54,797 nucleotides of DNA from an uncultured Eubacterium sp. (GTDB taxonomy: Bacteria; Bacillota; Clostridia; Lachnospirales; Lachnospiraceae). Made by a program: the position numbers and the translations under genes. Within the stretch, counting starts at the first letter, position 1; the number at the start of each line of letters is the position of its first letter. The notes below the pieces were generated by a model, which saw only the letters and a program-made list of their open reading frames with translations, ran no database searches and had not been told where the DNA came from. Shown in pieces: positions 43,888-52,698 of this stretch. The stretch is from contig CAJTTQ010000007.1 in assembly GCA_910579145.1 (NCBI GenBank), positions 1 through 54,797 of the forward strand, in the 5' to 3' direction.

Positions 43888-43918
43888 TTTATAGTATTTA
43901 TTGTACCATGCCCGTCAA
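43888..43918 (-). promoter_or_regulatory. Possible promoter of the CotH-family gene
   Basis: Minus strand: -35 TTGACG (43913-43918) with TACTAT at 16 bases (43891-43896) or TATAAA at 19 bases (43888-43893). It is divergent from the L,D-transpeptidase promoter. Confidence 0.4.
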
Positions 43919-43937
43919 AAAAAAATACCCTCAACCA

Positions 43938-43966
43938 TTGACAAAATGAAAAAAACATGTGAAAAT
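43938..43966 (+). promoter_or_regulatory. Promoter of the second L,D-transpeptidase gene
   Basis: Plus strand: -35 TTGACA (43938-43943), 17-base spacer, -10 GAAAAT (43961-43966) preceded by TGT as an extended -10. It leaves a leader of about 60 bases before the ATG at 44033. Confidence 0.6.
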
Positions 43967-44032
43967 AAGTTTCATATAAAAAGCGTCAACCGCGCAGTTT
44001 TAAATAAAAAAGGAAAAAAATGGAGGTATGAC

Positions 44033-46120
44033 ATGAAACAACAACGACACATTTTAAAACACCTTTTCTCATTTTTAACCCTGCTGTTCTTTGCGGCACT
44101 TCTACTGCCGGTAAAGGCAAACGCAGCAGATCATCAGGCGAACATATCGGTAAACCGTTCCTCCGGTGAGTGTACATACTCGGTACAGGGACTGGATCCC
44201 TCACAAACCAACGAGCTTACCCTGCAGGTGTCCCACAAAGATACAAAGGCTGCTGCCCTGCAGACTAACATTGCCCTGACTCCGGAAAATTGTGCCGGCG
44301 GCACTTATACCGGAACATTTTCTTTGGAATCATTGAACTATGCGTATGATACCTATACCGTAAACATCCTGATCGGGGATACGGTGATCCCCGCCGGAAC
44401 CTGTGACCTTTCCATACACACGGATAAACTTTCGATGAACGTCAGCGGAGGTACAGGAGATGCCTCACGTAATGTCCAGGTCATTTCGGCAGAATCTTCC
44501 GGAGATGTCGTGATCCCGGGACAAAATAAATCGGTTTCGGTTATGGCTTGGCCAGAAGGCAGCAATGAATCCACCGCCGCGAGTATCTCATCAAAGACAC
44601 CTTTTACAGAGGGCGGCATGACGATTCTTGCAAACGCCGCACAGGCTGGCAGCGCTTACGGAACGTGGCACGCAAAGCTTGTACTGGAGCCGCAGGGAGC
44701 CACCCCCTCCCGCACACTGGCCGTCGCTACCTATTCGGTCATTCCGACACAAACCACTTTTGCCGTAAAAAAGACAAAAGCGCTTGAAAAGAAAAAGTCA
44801 TTTGCCGTTTCCCTCGACGGACTAAAAAACGTGTACGGTATTAACAAAGTGAGCTTCCAGCTTTACAGCAGCAAAGGAAAAAAGACAGCGACCATTTCAG
44901 GCACGAAGAAAAAATCCGACGGCAGCCGGTTTTATGCAGAAGTTACGATGAAGAAACTTGGCTATCTGCTTGACACTTACACCGTAAAAGCGGTCTTAAC
45001 AGACAAAAACGGCAAAACTTATACCCTCGGCAGCACCACTTCTGCCGACGCGCGTTCCCAGGGCGGCTCGCTTTCCGTGACAAAAAAGAAAAATGCCACA
45101 TGCGTTTATAAACTGAGTAACGCGTATATCCCTGGCAATATTAAGAAAATGCGCTTTACGCTCTATCAGTACAAAGACGGCAAATGGAAGAAAAAGGATT
45201 CCCACAACGTAACGGGAACAGCTGGAAAAAGCAAGGTATCCCTGAAACTGAAAAATGATGAAACCGGAAAATTCAGGATCAAGGTTTACGGATTTTCTAC
45301 GTGGGGCAAAAAGATCCTGCTCAACGAAAAAAGTTTTAAACTCCGCAAAAAGGACATGGGCAAAAATGGATGGTTTTATGAAAAATATGCCGGAAAGACT
45401 TATAAATTCTACTATGTGAACAATGAGAAGCAGACGGATCTTACGGATATTTTAAACTTAAAAGAAAGCAGCGCCACCCATAAGAACCGTTTTTATATCG
45501 AAGTAAACCGCGCCGGCTGTACGGTAACGATTTATCTTTATAACGATGAGACAAAGAAATACGACATTCCGATCAAGACATGCGCGGTGTCTGTCGGGCG
45601 GGACATCAGCACAAATGCAGGAACCAGCGCATTAAATGAGGACTCCTCGTACACCCCGCTTGGCAGCTACTCCATTTGTACAAATGGTACTTCCGTGAAA
45701 TATACGCTGAAAGAAATGCACGAACCTGACGGGAGCATCGTGTTTGCCAGATGGACATCCCACATTGTCGGAAATGTTTATTTCCATGCCATCGCGGTAA
45801 GCACCGATTCCCACTACGCGCTTCCGTCCTACCGCTACAACCTGCTCGGCTCACCCGCCTCGGCTGGCTGTATCCGCATGACGGTGGCAGATGCAAAGTG
45901 GATTTATGACTACGCCTCCACGGGAACGCCTGTTAAAATCGTAAAGGGAAGTTCCTCAAAACCAGGCCCTCTCGGAAAACCGGCTGTCATCAAAACCACT
46001 TCCGGCATCAACTACGACCCGACTGACCCGGACGTTCCGGACTCCAGAAAAAAAGCCGATTACAAGGCAAAGAAAATTACCGGATATAAGACAAAAAAAG
46101 GAAAAAAAGTAGGATATTGA
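44033..46120 (+). CDS. Secreted multi-domain L,D-transpeptidase with variant SAGC motif
   Basis: A 695-residue exported protein. Start 44033 (MKQQRHILKHLFSFL) has GGAGG six bases upstream; the longer open frame upstream is AT-rich and lacks a site. A signal peptide ends at ANAAD. Three to four Ig-like beta repeats follow (about 30-440), each with 'LxxxYDTYTVxxxxxD' phrases. The C-terminal YkuD domain (about 485-640) has H585 in YFHAIAV and nucleophile C613 in SPASAGCIRMTVADAKWIYD. The usual SHGC reads SAGC here. After the domain comes SKPGPLGKPAVIK...YDPTD, shared with the paralogue at 37392. The tail is very Lys-rich. A strong terminator follows. Confidence 0.85.
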   Translation: MKQQRHILKHLFSFLTLLFFAALLLPVKANAADHQANISVNRSSGECTYSVQGLDPSQTNELTLQVSHKDTKAAALQTNIALTPENCAGGTYTGTFSLESLNYAYDTYTVNILIGDTVIPAGTCDLSIHTDKLSMNVSGGTGDASRNVQVISAESSGDVVIPGQNKSVSVMAWPEGSNESTAASISSKTPFTEGGMTILANAAQAGSAYGTWHAKLVLEPQGATPSRTLAVATYSVIPTQTTFAVKKTKALEKKKSFAVSLDGLKNVYGINKVSFQLYSSKGKKTATISGTKKKSDGSRFYAEVTMKKLGYLLDTYTVKAVLTDKNGKTYTLGSTTSADARSQGGSLSVTKKKNATCVYKLSNAYIPGNIKKMRFTLYQYKDGKWKKKDSHNVTGTAGKSKVSLKLKNDETGKFRIKVYGFSTWGKKILLNEKSFKLRKKDMGKNGWFYEKYAGKTYKFYYVNNEKQTDLTDILNLKESSATHKNRFYIEVNRAGCTVTIYLYNDETKKYDIPIKTCAVSVGRDISTNAGTSALNEDSSYTPLGSYSICTNGTSVKYTLKEMHEPDGSIVFARWTSHIVGNVYFHAIAVSTDSHYALPSYRYNLLGSPASAGCIRMTVADAKWIYDYASTGTPVKIVKGSSSKPGPLGKPAVIKTTSGINYDPTDPDVPDSRKKADYKAKKITGYKTKKGKKVGY

Positions 46121-46137
46121 TGCGATAAAAGCAAACG

Positions 46138-46186
46138 AAAAGGTTGTGCTGCCGGCGTTTCCCGGCCGGTGACACAACCTTTTTTA
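46138..46186 (+). terminator. Intrinsic terminator after the second L,D-transpeptidase gene
   Basis: Stem GGTTGTG (46142-46148) with CACAACC (46173-46179) plus inner GCCGG/CCGGT, followed by TTTTTT (46180-46185). AAAA on the other side lets it act weakly for the convergent amidase gene as well. Confidence 0.9.
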
Positions 46187-46198
46187 TTTTGCGAAGGA

Positions 46199-46894
46199 TT
46201 ACTGGTACAAATATCTCTCAATCCCCTCCGCGATCGCCTCCGCCATTTTCTGCTGATAATCGTCGGAGTTTAACATGACTTCTTCCGTCGGATTCGAGAG
46301 AAAACCGCACTCTATGATCGCAAATACGCCTTCGGTCTTTTTCAGCATATAATAGCTGCTATTCCCCTTTTCCACCCGCTTGTTCCCGTCGGCCAATTCC
46401 TCTTTAACCGTATTTTGCAGTACTGAAGCAAATTCACGGCTCGGTTCAGAATCCTGATAATAAAAAACCTGTGCTCCCTTCGTTCCCGCCGAAAAACTGT
46501 TTTGATGTATGCTGACCGCCAGCGCGGGTTTATTATCATTTATGATCGCAACTCTGTTTTTCAGATCCTCCATCTTTTTTCTCGTCGCGCTGCTGTCACA
46601 AAGCGCGGTGTCAGAGTCCCTGGTCATGATCACCTGATAGCCGCTGTCTTCCAGTACATTCTGCAGTTTTTTAGCGATCAGCAGGTTAATGTCCTTCTCC
46701 AGCGTCCCCGCTGTGCCGACTTTTCCGGGATCGAAGCCACCATGTCCAGCATCCACCACGATGAGCGCCTTCGTTCCCCTGCCGGTAATATTGAGGACCG
46801 GCCGCCCGTCGATCCGGACCGTCGCCGCCACGATCACAGCGGCCAGCGCAAAAACAACCGCCCATAATTTCCAATTTTTCTTGTTTTTCATCAT
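46199..46894 (-). CDS. cwlD: N-acetylmuramoyl-L-alanine amidase (Amidase_3, CwlD-like)
   Basis: A 231-residue zinc amidase that removes stem peptides from muramic acid; CwlD does so while the spore cortex is made, allowing muramic-delta-lactam formation. A membrane-spanning signal segment (about 9-26) is followed by the Amidase_3 domain. Zinc ligands are H51 in VVDAGHGGFD, E66 in GTLEKDI and H130 in AVSIHQNSFS, and the catalytic Glu is E195 in IIECGFLSN. The size matches CwlD, but vegetative amidases of the same fold cannot be excluded. GGAG of the ribosome binding site lies partly in an inverted repeat (46900-46941). Confidence 0.82.
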   Translation of the reverse strand: MMKNKKNWKLWAVVFALAAVIVAATVRIDGRPVLNITGRGTKALIVVDAGHGGFDPGKVGTAGTLEKDINLLIAKKLQNVLEDSGYQVIMTRDSDTALCDSSATRKKMEDLKNRVAIINDNKPALAVSIHQNSFSAGTKGAQVFYYQDSEPSREFASVLQNTVKEELADGNKRVEKGNSSYYMLKKTEGVFAIIECGFLSNPTEEVMLNSDDYQQKMAEAIAEGIERYLYQ

Positions 46895-46899
46895 AAAAA

Positions 46900-46941
46900 G
46901 TCCACTCCATACATCTCTTACTTACAGTGTACGAAGTGGAC
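46900..46941 (-). promoter_or_regulatory. Inverted repeat in the amidase leader covering the ribosome binding site
   Basis: On the minus strand GTCCACT (46935-46941) and AGTGGAC (46900-46906) can pair around a 28-base loop; the second arm carries the GGAG of the amidase ribosome binding site and is followed by TTTTT, then the ATG. It could be a weak terminator for the GH18 gene or a translation-control hairpin. Confidence 0.45.
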
Positions 46942-46991
46942 CACCAATCTATTCCTTAAATACATGTTATGGTCTTTGCTGCTTTGAAGCC

Positions 46992-48698
46992 TTACTTATT
47001 GATATATTTGGAAATCGTCGTCCACGTAACCGGACGCTCAAAACCGAGCTTCCAAAAAGCGGCCCCGGCGACTTCTTTGCCAAACACCGTTTCCAGTTTT
47101 TTGTCCAGCGACGTTTCCTCCTCCAGCCAAATCTTATACGTATACCCTTGATACTTGAATTCCGAATAATACTGGCCGGTCTCTTCATCCCACGTCTTTG
47201 CCGCCTCGTTGTTCTGCAGCATGACCTCAGCGGAATTCATGCCGTAAACATCGGGTTTCCCTTCCACCTTATTGCCCTTTTTCGTCTTCCAGCGTCTTGT
47301 GTAAAAGGGAAGCGCCACGACAGTACGCTCCTTTGGCACATATTTCAGGCCGAGTTCCACACCGTCATTGACAAACGGCAGGGAAGAAACGGAACCACAC
47401 GTCTCACTTCCCGCATAGTGTTCGTCGTACGCCATGAAGATCACATAATCCGCAACACGTCCCTGCTCCGCCCAATTATAATACGAAGTCCCCTCGGTCG
47501 GCAGGTAATCATCCACCGACACGACGATGCCGTTCGCGTGGCACTGGAGAACGAGTTCGCGCAGGAACTCTAAATATGCTGGCGCTGTTTCCTTCGTGAT
47601 CTTTTCAAAATCAATATTCAAACCGTCTAACTTATAACGGATTGCTGCGGACACCAGATTATTCACCAGATTTGTCCGGATCGAAGTCCGCCCAAGAATC
47701 TTTTTCAGCGAGATCTTCGTGTCAAAATCATTGATCAGGCCCCAGACTTTCAAGCCTTTTGCGTGGGCTGCCGTCACATATTCCTCTGTGGCAAGCGACG
47801 AAAAATTCCCTTTGTTATCACTGAGCGCAAACCAGGTCGGCGAAATCACATTGAGGCATGCTGCCTGTGAAACCTTTGCTTCCATATCCGTGGTACCACC
47901 CGCATATGTCATCTGATGCCAGCCGAGGCAGACCCGCTCACCTAACGCGGTCTGTGGGAATACATCCTCGGGCTTGTCCGTCGTCCACGCCTTTTCAATC
48001 TTTTCTTCCACATATTCCACCGGCACATACCCTTCGATCCCGTCCAGCGTAATAATCTTCTGATACTCATTTTCCGGCGGCGCGTCAGTATCGACCAGCA
48101 CTTCCTGCCCGCCCTTTAATTCCAGCAGATAATCATACTTCTTATTTGGCCCGACACGGAGCCGGACATCGTCGGCGAGCGCAGCGAATACATTCACCTG
48201 CGAAAAATCGGACTGGATGATCAGACGATTCGGATTTTCGGCCCGTTCATAGTTGATCCTTGAATATTTGCTCACAAAGTCCATCGCGATATAGGTCACA
48301 TCCCCATCCTCATATAAAAGCTGGAATCCCATCTCCTCACTTTGTTTACCCACCATATAACGCATGCTGTCCGACGCGTTTATCGTGATCAGTCCGGCAG
48401 AAGTGGCCAGCGACAGTATGCTTTCCCTGTCGTCCCAGTAAATCCTCTCGTTCATGGCACTGGTCGCCAGTGAAACCGGAACATACACCTTTCCGTCTAT
48501 GATCCTTCCCTTCTCCTCTGACAGCGTTCCGTTCAAAACGACAAGTGCCTCATTTTCCCCTAGTTTATACTGTTCACTCATCGGACGCTGGGTATAGCTC
48601 GGTGCGAATTTCTTAAACAGCATCACGCCGGCCGCTGTCAGTATCCCCACGATTGCTGTTATTATCAATATAACGGTCACTTTATTTTTCATTGGCAT
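46992..48698 (-). CDS. Membrane-anchored GH18 glycoside hydrolase with SH3 domain (SleL/YaaH-like)
   Basis: A 568-residue protein. One membrane helix (about 7-28) anchors it. Residues about 45-165 look like a copper-amine-oxidase N-terminal-type domain (DGKVYVPVSLATS, IYWDDRESILSLAT). An SH3-type domain follows (about 170-240: VRLRVGPNKKYDYLLEL). The GH18 barrel (about 255-565) has LDGLNIDFEKI with E365 as acid/base; the second Asp of the DxxDxDxE motif is Asn, as is usual in the spore-cortex/YaaH branch. It probably cleaves N-acetylglucosaminyl bonds of peptidoglycan. It sits just upstream of the CwlD-like amidase, consistent with a joint role in spore or wall peptidoglycan. Confidence 0.82.
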   Translation of the reverse strand: MPMKNKVTVILIITAIVGILTAAGVMLFKKFAPSYTQRPMSEQYKLGENEALVVLNGTLSEEKGRIIDGKVYVPVSLATSAMNERIYWDDRESILSLATSAGLITINASDSMRYMVGKQSEEMGFQLLYEDGDVTYIAMDFVSKYSRINYERAENPNRLIIQSDFSQVNVFAALADDVRLRVGPNKKYDYLLELKGGQEVLVDTDAPPENEYQKIITLDGIEGYVPVEYVEEKIEKAWTTDKPEDVFPQTALGERVCLGWHQMTYAGGTTDMEAKVSQAACLNVISPTWFALSDNKGNFSSLATEEYVTAAHAKGLKVWGLINDFDTKISLKKILGRTSIRTNLVNNLVSAAIRYKLDGLNIDFEKITKETAPAYLEFLRELVLQCHANGIVVSVDDYLPTEGTSYYNWAEQGRVADYVIFMAYDEHYAGSETCGSVSSLPFVNDGVELGLKYVPKERTVVALPFYTRRWKTKKGNKVEGKPDVYGMNSAEVMLQNNEAAKTWDEETGQYYSEFKYQGYTYKIWLEEETSLDKKLETVFGKEVAGAAFWKLGFERPVTWTTISKYINK

Positions 48699-48799
48699 CC
48701 TTGTCCTTTCCTTTTCTCACATGGATTTACAAACTAGCATTTGCAAACATCTGTCACAATATGAATCTTTTTTCAAAAAAGCCTCCATTCACCGCAAAT

Positions 48800-48882
48800 A
48801 AAAAACTGCCCCGTGCCGACTCCCGATCAAATCTCTGTTATCGTCCAAAAAGGACATTGATCGAAAGTAAGACACGGGGGAC
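48800..48882 (-). terminator. Nested-stem terminator of the rnf operon
   Basis: Minus strand after rnfB: outer CCCCGTG/CACGGGG, middle CGATCAA/TTGATCG, inner GTCC-TTTTT-GGAC, then TTTTTT (48800-48805). Three stacked stems over about 80 bases are more elaborate than a simple intrinsic terminator. Confidence 0.75.
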
Positions 48883-48890
48883 GTTTTGTA

Positions 48891-49676
48891 TTAGAAAATT
48901 ACTTTTTTCGGGCATTTCTCAGCACACTTGCCGCATCCCTGACACTTCTCTGCATCAATGACAGCAAGGTTGTTTTCCAGAACAACCGCTCCGAACTCAC
49001 ACTGTTTCACACAAAGACCGCACCCGATACATCCGGCCTTGCATACGCTCATCACGTCTTTTCCTTTGTCTTTGGAATTACACTGAACCTGATATTTCGT
49101 ATCATACGGCTCGAGGGAAATGACGTTGTTCGGACACGTTTCCACACATTTGCCGCAGGCCACGCATTTTTCCTTATCGACCACGGCAATCCCGTCTTTA
49201 ATGGAAATGGCATCAAACTGGCAGGCCTCCACACAGGAGCCAAGACCAAGACAGCCGTACGAACATGCCTTATCTCCGCGTCCCGGCACCATGACAGCCT
49301 GACGGCAGTCCATCGTGCCGACATAATTGTACTTCACGGACGCCTGCTCACACGTTCCAGCGCACCTTACATTCGCTACCATTTTCACGCCGGCGCCGGC
49401 TTCTACACCGAGAATGGCGCCGATCTTTTCCGCTACCGGCGCGCCGCCGACCGGACAGCCGTTTACCTCGGCATCCCCGGCCACGATCGCTTCCGCCAGG
49501 CCGTCACATCCCGGAAAACCACAGCCGCCGCAGTTATTTCCCGGCAGGCATTCCCTGACCAGATCCACACGCTCATCCACTTCCACGGCGAAGAACTTAC
49601 CCGCTACGCCTAATAATAGTCCAATCGCGATACCAAGCACTCCCAGAAGTACCACGGATATTATAATTGTATTCAT
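48891..49676 (-). CDS. rnfB: Rnf complex subunit RnfB
   Basis: RnfB is the likely ferredoxin-side entry of the Rnf complex (ferredoxin:NAD oxidoreductase that pumps Na+ or H+). The 261-residue product starts MNTIIISVVLLG at 49676, five bases after GGAGG. An N-terminal membrane anchor (about 5-28) is followed by the RnfB Fe-S motif with C43, C49, C52 and C57 (NNCGGCGFPGC) and several 4Fe-4S motifs: CSYGCLGLGSCVEAC, CVACGKCVETCP, CIGCGLCVKQC and CQGCGKCAEKCP. It is the last gene of the operon and is followed by a terminator. Confidence 0.95.
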   Translation of the reverse strand: MNTIIISVVLLGVLGIAIGLLLGVAGKFFAVEVDERVDLVRECLPGNNCGGCGFPGCDGLAEAIVAGDAEVNGCPVGGAPVAEKIGAILGVEAGAGVKMVANVRCAGTCEQASVKYNYVGTMDCRQAVMVPGRGDKACSYGCLGLGSCVEACQFDAISIKDGIAVVDKEKCVACGKCVETCPNNVISLEPYDTKYQVQCNSKDKGKDVMSVCKAGCIGCGLCVKQCEFGAVVLENNLAVIDAEKCQGCGKCAEKCPKKVIF

Positions 49677-49703
49677 ATAAGCCTCCATTCCTGCGCACGC
49701 ATA

Positions 49704-50279
49704 TTAAAAGCCAACGCCACCAAAGCCACAGAACGCAATCGCCATCAAACCAGCGGTAATCAGTACAATTGGGGTTCCCTTGAAGACTTCGGGAATATTG
49801 CTGTTTTCAAGTTTCTCACGAATGCCCGCCATCAGAACGATCGCGATCAGGAATCCGATCGAGGCACCGATCCCGTTTACAACACTCTCCAGCACATTGT
49901 ACTCATTCTGGACACTGAGAAGCGCCACACCGAGTACGGCACAGTTCGTCGTAATAAGCGGAAGGTATACACCGAGTGATTTATAGAGCGCTGGCATCAT
50001 CTTCTTCAGTACCATTTCCACAAACTGCACGAGAGCCGCGATCACAAGTATAAATACGATCGTATTCAGGTATTCCAGTTCAAATGGGACAAGAAGATAA
50101 TTATATAGTAAACTCGTACAAAGGGATGCGATCGTGATAACGAAAAGCACCGCACCGCCCATGCCGGCCGCCGTCTCCACTTTTTTACTTACACCGAGAA
50201 ACGGACAGATTCCTAAAAACTGGCTGAGCACGAAGTTATTCACAAGGGCTGCCGTAAAAAGAATGGTAAATAAACTCAT
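49704..50279 (-). CDS. rnfA: Rnf complex subunit RnfA
   Basis: A 191-residue integral membrane subunit with six helices; RnfA and RnfE form an inverted-topology pair that holds a membrane Fe-S centre in the ion path. Seen: NNFVLSQFLGICPFLGVSKK with Cys25 in the first helix, and LITTNCAVLGVALL with a second Cys near 113, the two positions expected for the RnfA/E half-clusters. The ATG overlaps the rnfE stop (ATGA). Confidence 0.95.
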   Translation of the reverse strand: MSLFTILFTAALVNNFVLSQFLGICPFLGVSKKVETAAGMGGAVLFVITIASLCTSLLYNYLLVPFELEYLNTIVFILVIAALVQFVEMVLKKMMPALYKSLGVYLPLITTNCAVLGVALLSVQNEYNVLESVVNGIGASIGFLIAIVLMAGIREKLENSNIPEVFKGTPIVLITAGLMAIAFCGFGGVGF

Positions 50280-51001
50280 GATCTGTCATCCTCCTTTCCT
50301 TTCGCCGGGATTTCCTCCGCAGCCGTTTTGCCGCACGTATCAGACTGGCTCGCGCACGCCGCGCAGTTCCCGCTGCACGATGCAGCCTCCGCCTCCGGCG
50401 TATTGGTCGCGCAAGGCATTTTCAGCTTGTTCTGGATCGCCGTCAGTCCGGCCAGTACGAAAAACGCCCCCGGCGCCATGACAAACATCGCGATATGGAA
50501 CGAATCGGGAATGAACTGGAAGCCAAATACGGCTCCGCTTCCCAAAATCTCACGGAAAATACCGATCAGCGTAAGACCGACCGTAAATCCAAGTCCCATT
50601 CCCACACCGTCCAGCGCGGACAGGACAATCGGATTTTTCGACGCGTACGCTTCCGCACGTCCGAGGATGATACAGTTTACCACGATCAGCGGTATATACA
50701 CGCCGAGGGCGCTGTTTAGCGCCGGCAGATACGCCTGCAGCACAAGCTGCACGATCGTCACGAACGAGGCAACGACGACGATGAACGCCGGAATACGCAC
50801 ACGGTCCGGTATGATGTTGCGCAGCGCGGAAATAAGCATATTGGACAGGATAAGCACGACCGTTGTGGACAACCCCATGCCGATGGCATTGATCGCGCTC
50901 GATGTAACAGCCAATGTCGGACACATACCGAGCATCATAACAAAGGTCGGGTTTTCTTTTATAATACCATTTTGAAGTCTCTCTGTATACTTACTCATCA
51001 T
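50276..51001 (-). CDS. rnfE: Rnf complex subunit RnfE with a Cys-rich C-terminal tail
   Basis: A 241-residue membrane subunit. The six-helix core shows NPTFVMMLGMCPTLAVTSSA (Cys near 27) and YIPLIVVNCIILGRAEAYASKNP (Cys near 112), the expected counterpart of RnfA. After the last helix, about residue 190, comes an unusual tail with C197, C209, C213, C216 and C223 in the order C-x3-C-x2-C-x6-C, then a charged end. The tail could bind a metal or Fe-S centre on the cytoplasmic side; nothing proves it. The start overlaps the rnfG stop and the stop overlaps the rnfA start. Confidence 0.93.
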   Translation of the reverse strand: MMSKYTERLQNGIIKENPTFVMMLGMCPTLAVTSSAINAIGMGLSTTVVLILSNMLISALRNIIPDRVRIPAFIVVVASFVTIVQLVLQAYLPALNSALGVYIPLIVVNCIILGRAEAYASKNPIVLSALDGVGMGLGFTVGLTLIGIFREILGSGAVFGFQFIPDSFHIAMFVMAPGAFFVLAGLTAIQNKLKMPCATNTPEAEAASCSGNCAACASQSDTCGKTAAEEIPAKGKEDDRS

Positions 51002-51705
51002 TTACCCCCCCTTAACTCTTTGTCATATAAAAGGATACCTTTTACCGCATTCGTGATCGCACGGGACGTAACGGTCGCGCCAGACATCGCCTCGATCTGT
51101 CCCTGCTCATCCTTCGGCGTCGTCCCCGGTTTGTAATACATCGGGAAACTGTCACTGGAAGGATACTGGAGCGCGTTCTCAAACGCAAATTTTGATTTGA
51201 AATCATCGCTCTCACAATTGGCACCGAGTCCAGCCGTCTCCGACTGTTTCGTGATCTCGATCCCCGTCACGATCCCATCGTTCACACCGAGTACGAAGGA
51301 AATGCTTCCGCCATACCCCTTTTTCGCGTCAGCGATGTATACAAAACCTGCATCCGCGCCATTTACCTGCAGCTTCTTTACTGTTGTCACTACGACGTAT
51401 TTGGAATAAGATTCCGCATCTTCCTCCGGTACTTCCCCTTCAGAAGCCGATTTATCGATCACATGTTTCTGCAAAAACTCATTGGCCGCGTCCACCGCAC
51501 CATCTTCTGCCTCCGTCACGGAAGCTCCATCTAATTCGGAAACGACAACTTCACACGCCTCATTATCCGTTTTGGCCTGCGCCTCCTCGATCGGCTTTTT
51601 CGTCACGGTATAAACACCTGCCAGGATCGCTCCGAGTACGAGGGTGATCACACACAGGATCACGGCATCTACGACAAATGATCTCTCTTTCTTTTCATTA
51701 CTCAT
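50998..51705 (-). CDS. rnfG: Rnf complex subunit RnfG (covalent FMN protein)
   Basis: A 235-residue subunit with one membrane helix (about 12-35) and an extracytoplasmic FMN-binding domain. FMN is joined to the Thr of SGAT: here EAMSGATVTS with T211. Other family phrases are GGSISFVLGVNDGIVTGIEI and ETAGLGANCES. Start 51705 (MSNEKKERS) has GGAGG nine bases upstream and overlaps the end of rnfD by eight bases. Flavinylation needs ApbE, which is not in this window. Confidence 0.95.
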   Translation of the reverse strand: MSNEKKERSFVVDAVILCVITLVLGAILAGVYTVTKKPIEEAQAKTDNEACEVVVSELDGASVTEAEDGAVDAANEFLQKHVIDKSASEGEVPEEDAESYSKYVVVTTVKKLQVNGADAGFVYIADAKKGYGGSISFVLGVNDGIVTGIEITKQSETAGLGANCESDDFKSKFAFENALQYPSSDSFPMYYKPGTTPKDEQGQIEAMSGATVTSRAITNAVKGILLYDKELRGGK

Positions 51706-52693
51706 GCGCCTTGCCCTCCTTTCCAAATGCCTTTGGAATCGTCACCATCTCAATCAGCGGCACAAACAGGTTGCCGATGATGATGGCAAATGATACGCCC
51801 TCTGCCGACTCACCGAAGAAACGGAACAGTCCGGTCAGCAGACCGAGCAGAACGGCAAATATGATCTTTCCTTTATCCGTGATCGGGCTCGTCACATAAT
51901 CGGTCGCCATAAAGAACGCACCGAGCAGCAGTCCGCCGCCGCATACCTCATAAAATACCGGAACATACGCACCTGTCACACAGGAATACAACAGGTTAAA
52001 TACGACAAATGTCAGTATGTAGAGAACCGGAATCTTCCAATCGATGATCTTCTTAGCAATCAGGTAAATACCGCCGATCAGTATGGCCAGCGCCGATGTC
52101 TCTCCGATCGTCCCCCACGTCGTTCCCAAAAACATATCTTTCAGCGTCGTCCCTAAGTCTCCCAGACGGGTCGCTTCCTTCACCTGCATGAGCGGCGTCG
52201 CGCTCGATACCGCATCAAGCGTCGCCTGATATCCACCCCAGATCGCGTTCCCCTTCTCGATCGCGAAGCTGTTCGTCATCGCGCTGCTGAACGAGAGCAT
52301 CAAAAAGCACCTCGCTCCCAGCGCTGGGTTCATAAAGTTCTGTCCCAGTCCTCCAAACAACTGCTTCACGATGATAATGGCAAACACGCCGCCCAGCACG
52401 CACATCCAGAGCGGCAGCGTAGCCGGAAGGTTGAGCGCCAGCAAAAGCCCCGTCAGGAGCGCGCTGAAATCATTCGTAGTAATTGGCTGTTTCATACACT
52501 TCTGCCACACGTACTCCGCCAGTAACGCGCTGGCACAAGTCGTCAGGATCACCAGCAGCGCCCTGACGCCAAAATTTCCGATACCCACAAGAGTAGTCGG
52601 GATCAATGCTATCACGACATCCCGCATGATGGACTTCGTCGACGATTTGTCACGGACATGGGGAGATGATGATACATTCAACAATTTATCCAT
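51698..52693 (-). CDS. rnfD: Rnf complex subunit RnfD (membrane flavoprotein)
   Basis: A 331-residue NqrB/RnfD-family membrane subunit with about nine helices. The covalent FMN site is read as DAVSSATPLMQV near residue 162, where the usual SGAT is SSAT. Other family phrases: SSPHVRDKSSTKSIMRDV at the N-terminus, GLGQNFMNPALGARCFLM, and FFMATDYVTSPITDKGK. GGAGG lies seven bases before the ATG and is part of the duplicated element upstream. Confidence 0.95.
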   Translation of the reverse strand: MDKLLNVSSSPHVRDKSSTKSIMRDVVIALIPTTLVGIGNFGVRALLVILTTCASALLAEYVWQKCMKQPITTNDFSALLTGLLLALNLPATLPLWMCVLGGVFAIIIVKQLFGGLGQNFMNPALGARCFLMLSFSSAMTNSFAIEKGNAIWGGYQATLDAVSSATPLMQVKEATRLGDLGTTLKDMFLGTTWGTIGETSALAILIGGIYLIAKKIIDWKIPVLYILTFVVFNLLYSCVTGAYVPVFYEVCGGGLLLGAFFMATDYVTSPITDKGKIIFAVLLGLLTGLFRFFGESAEGVSFAIIIGNLFVPLIEMVTIPKAFGKEGKAHE

Positions 52694-52698
52694 TATAA

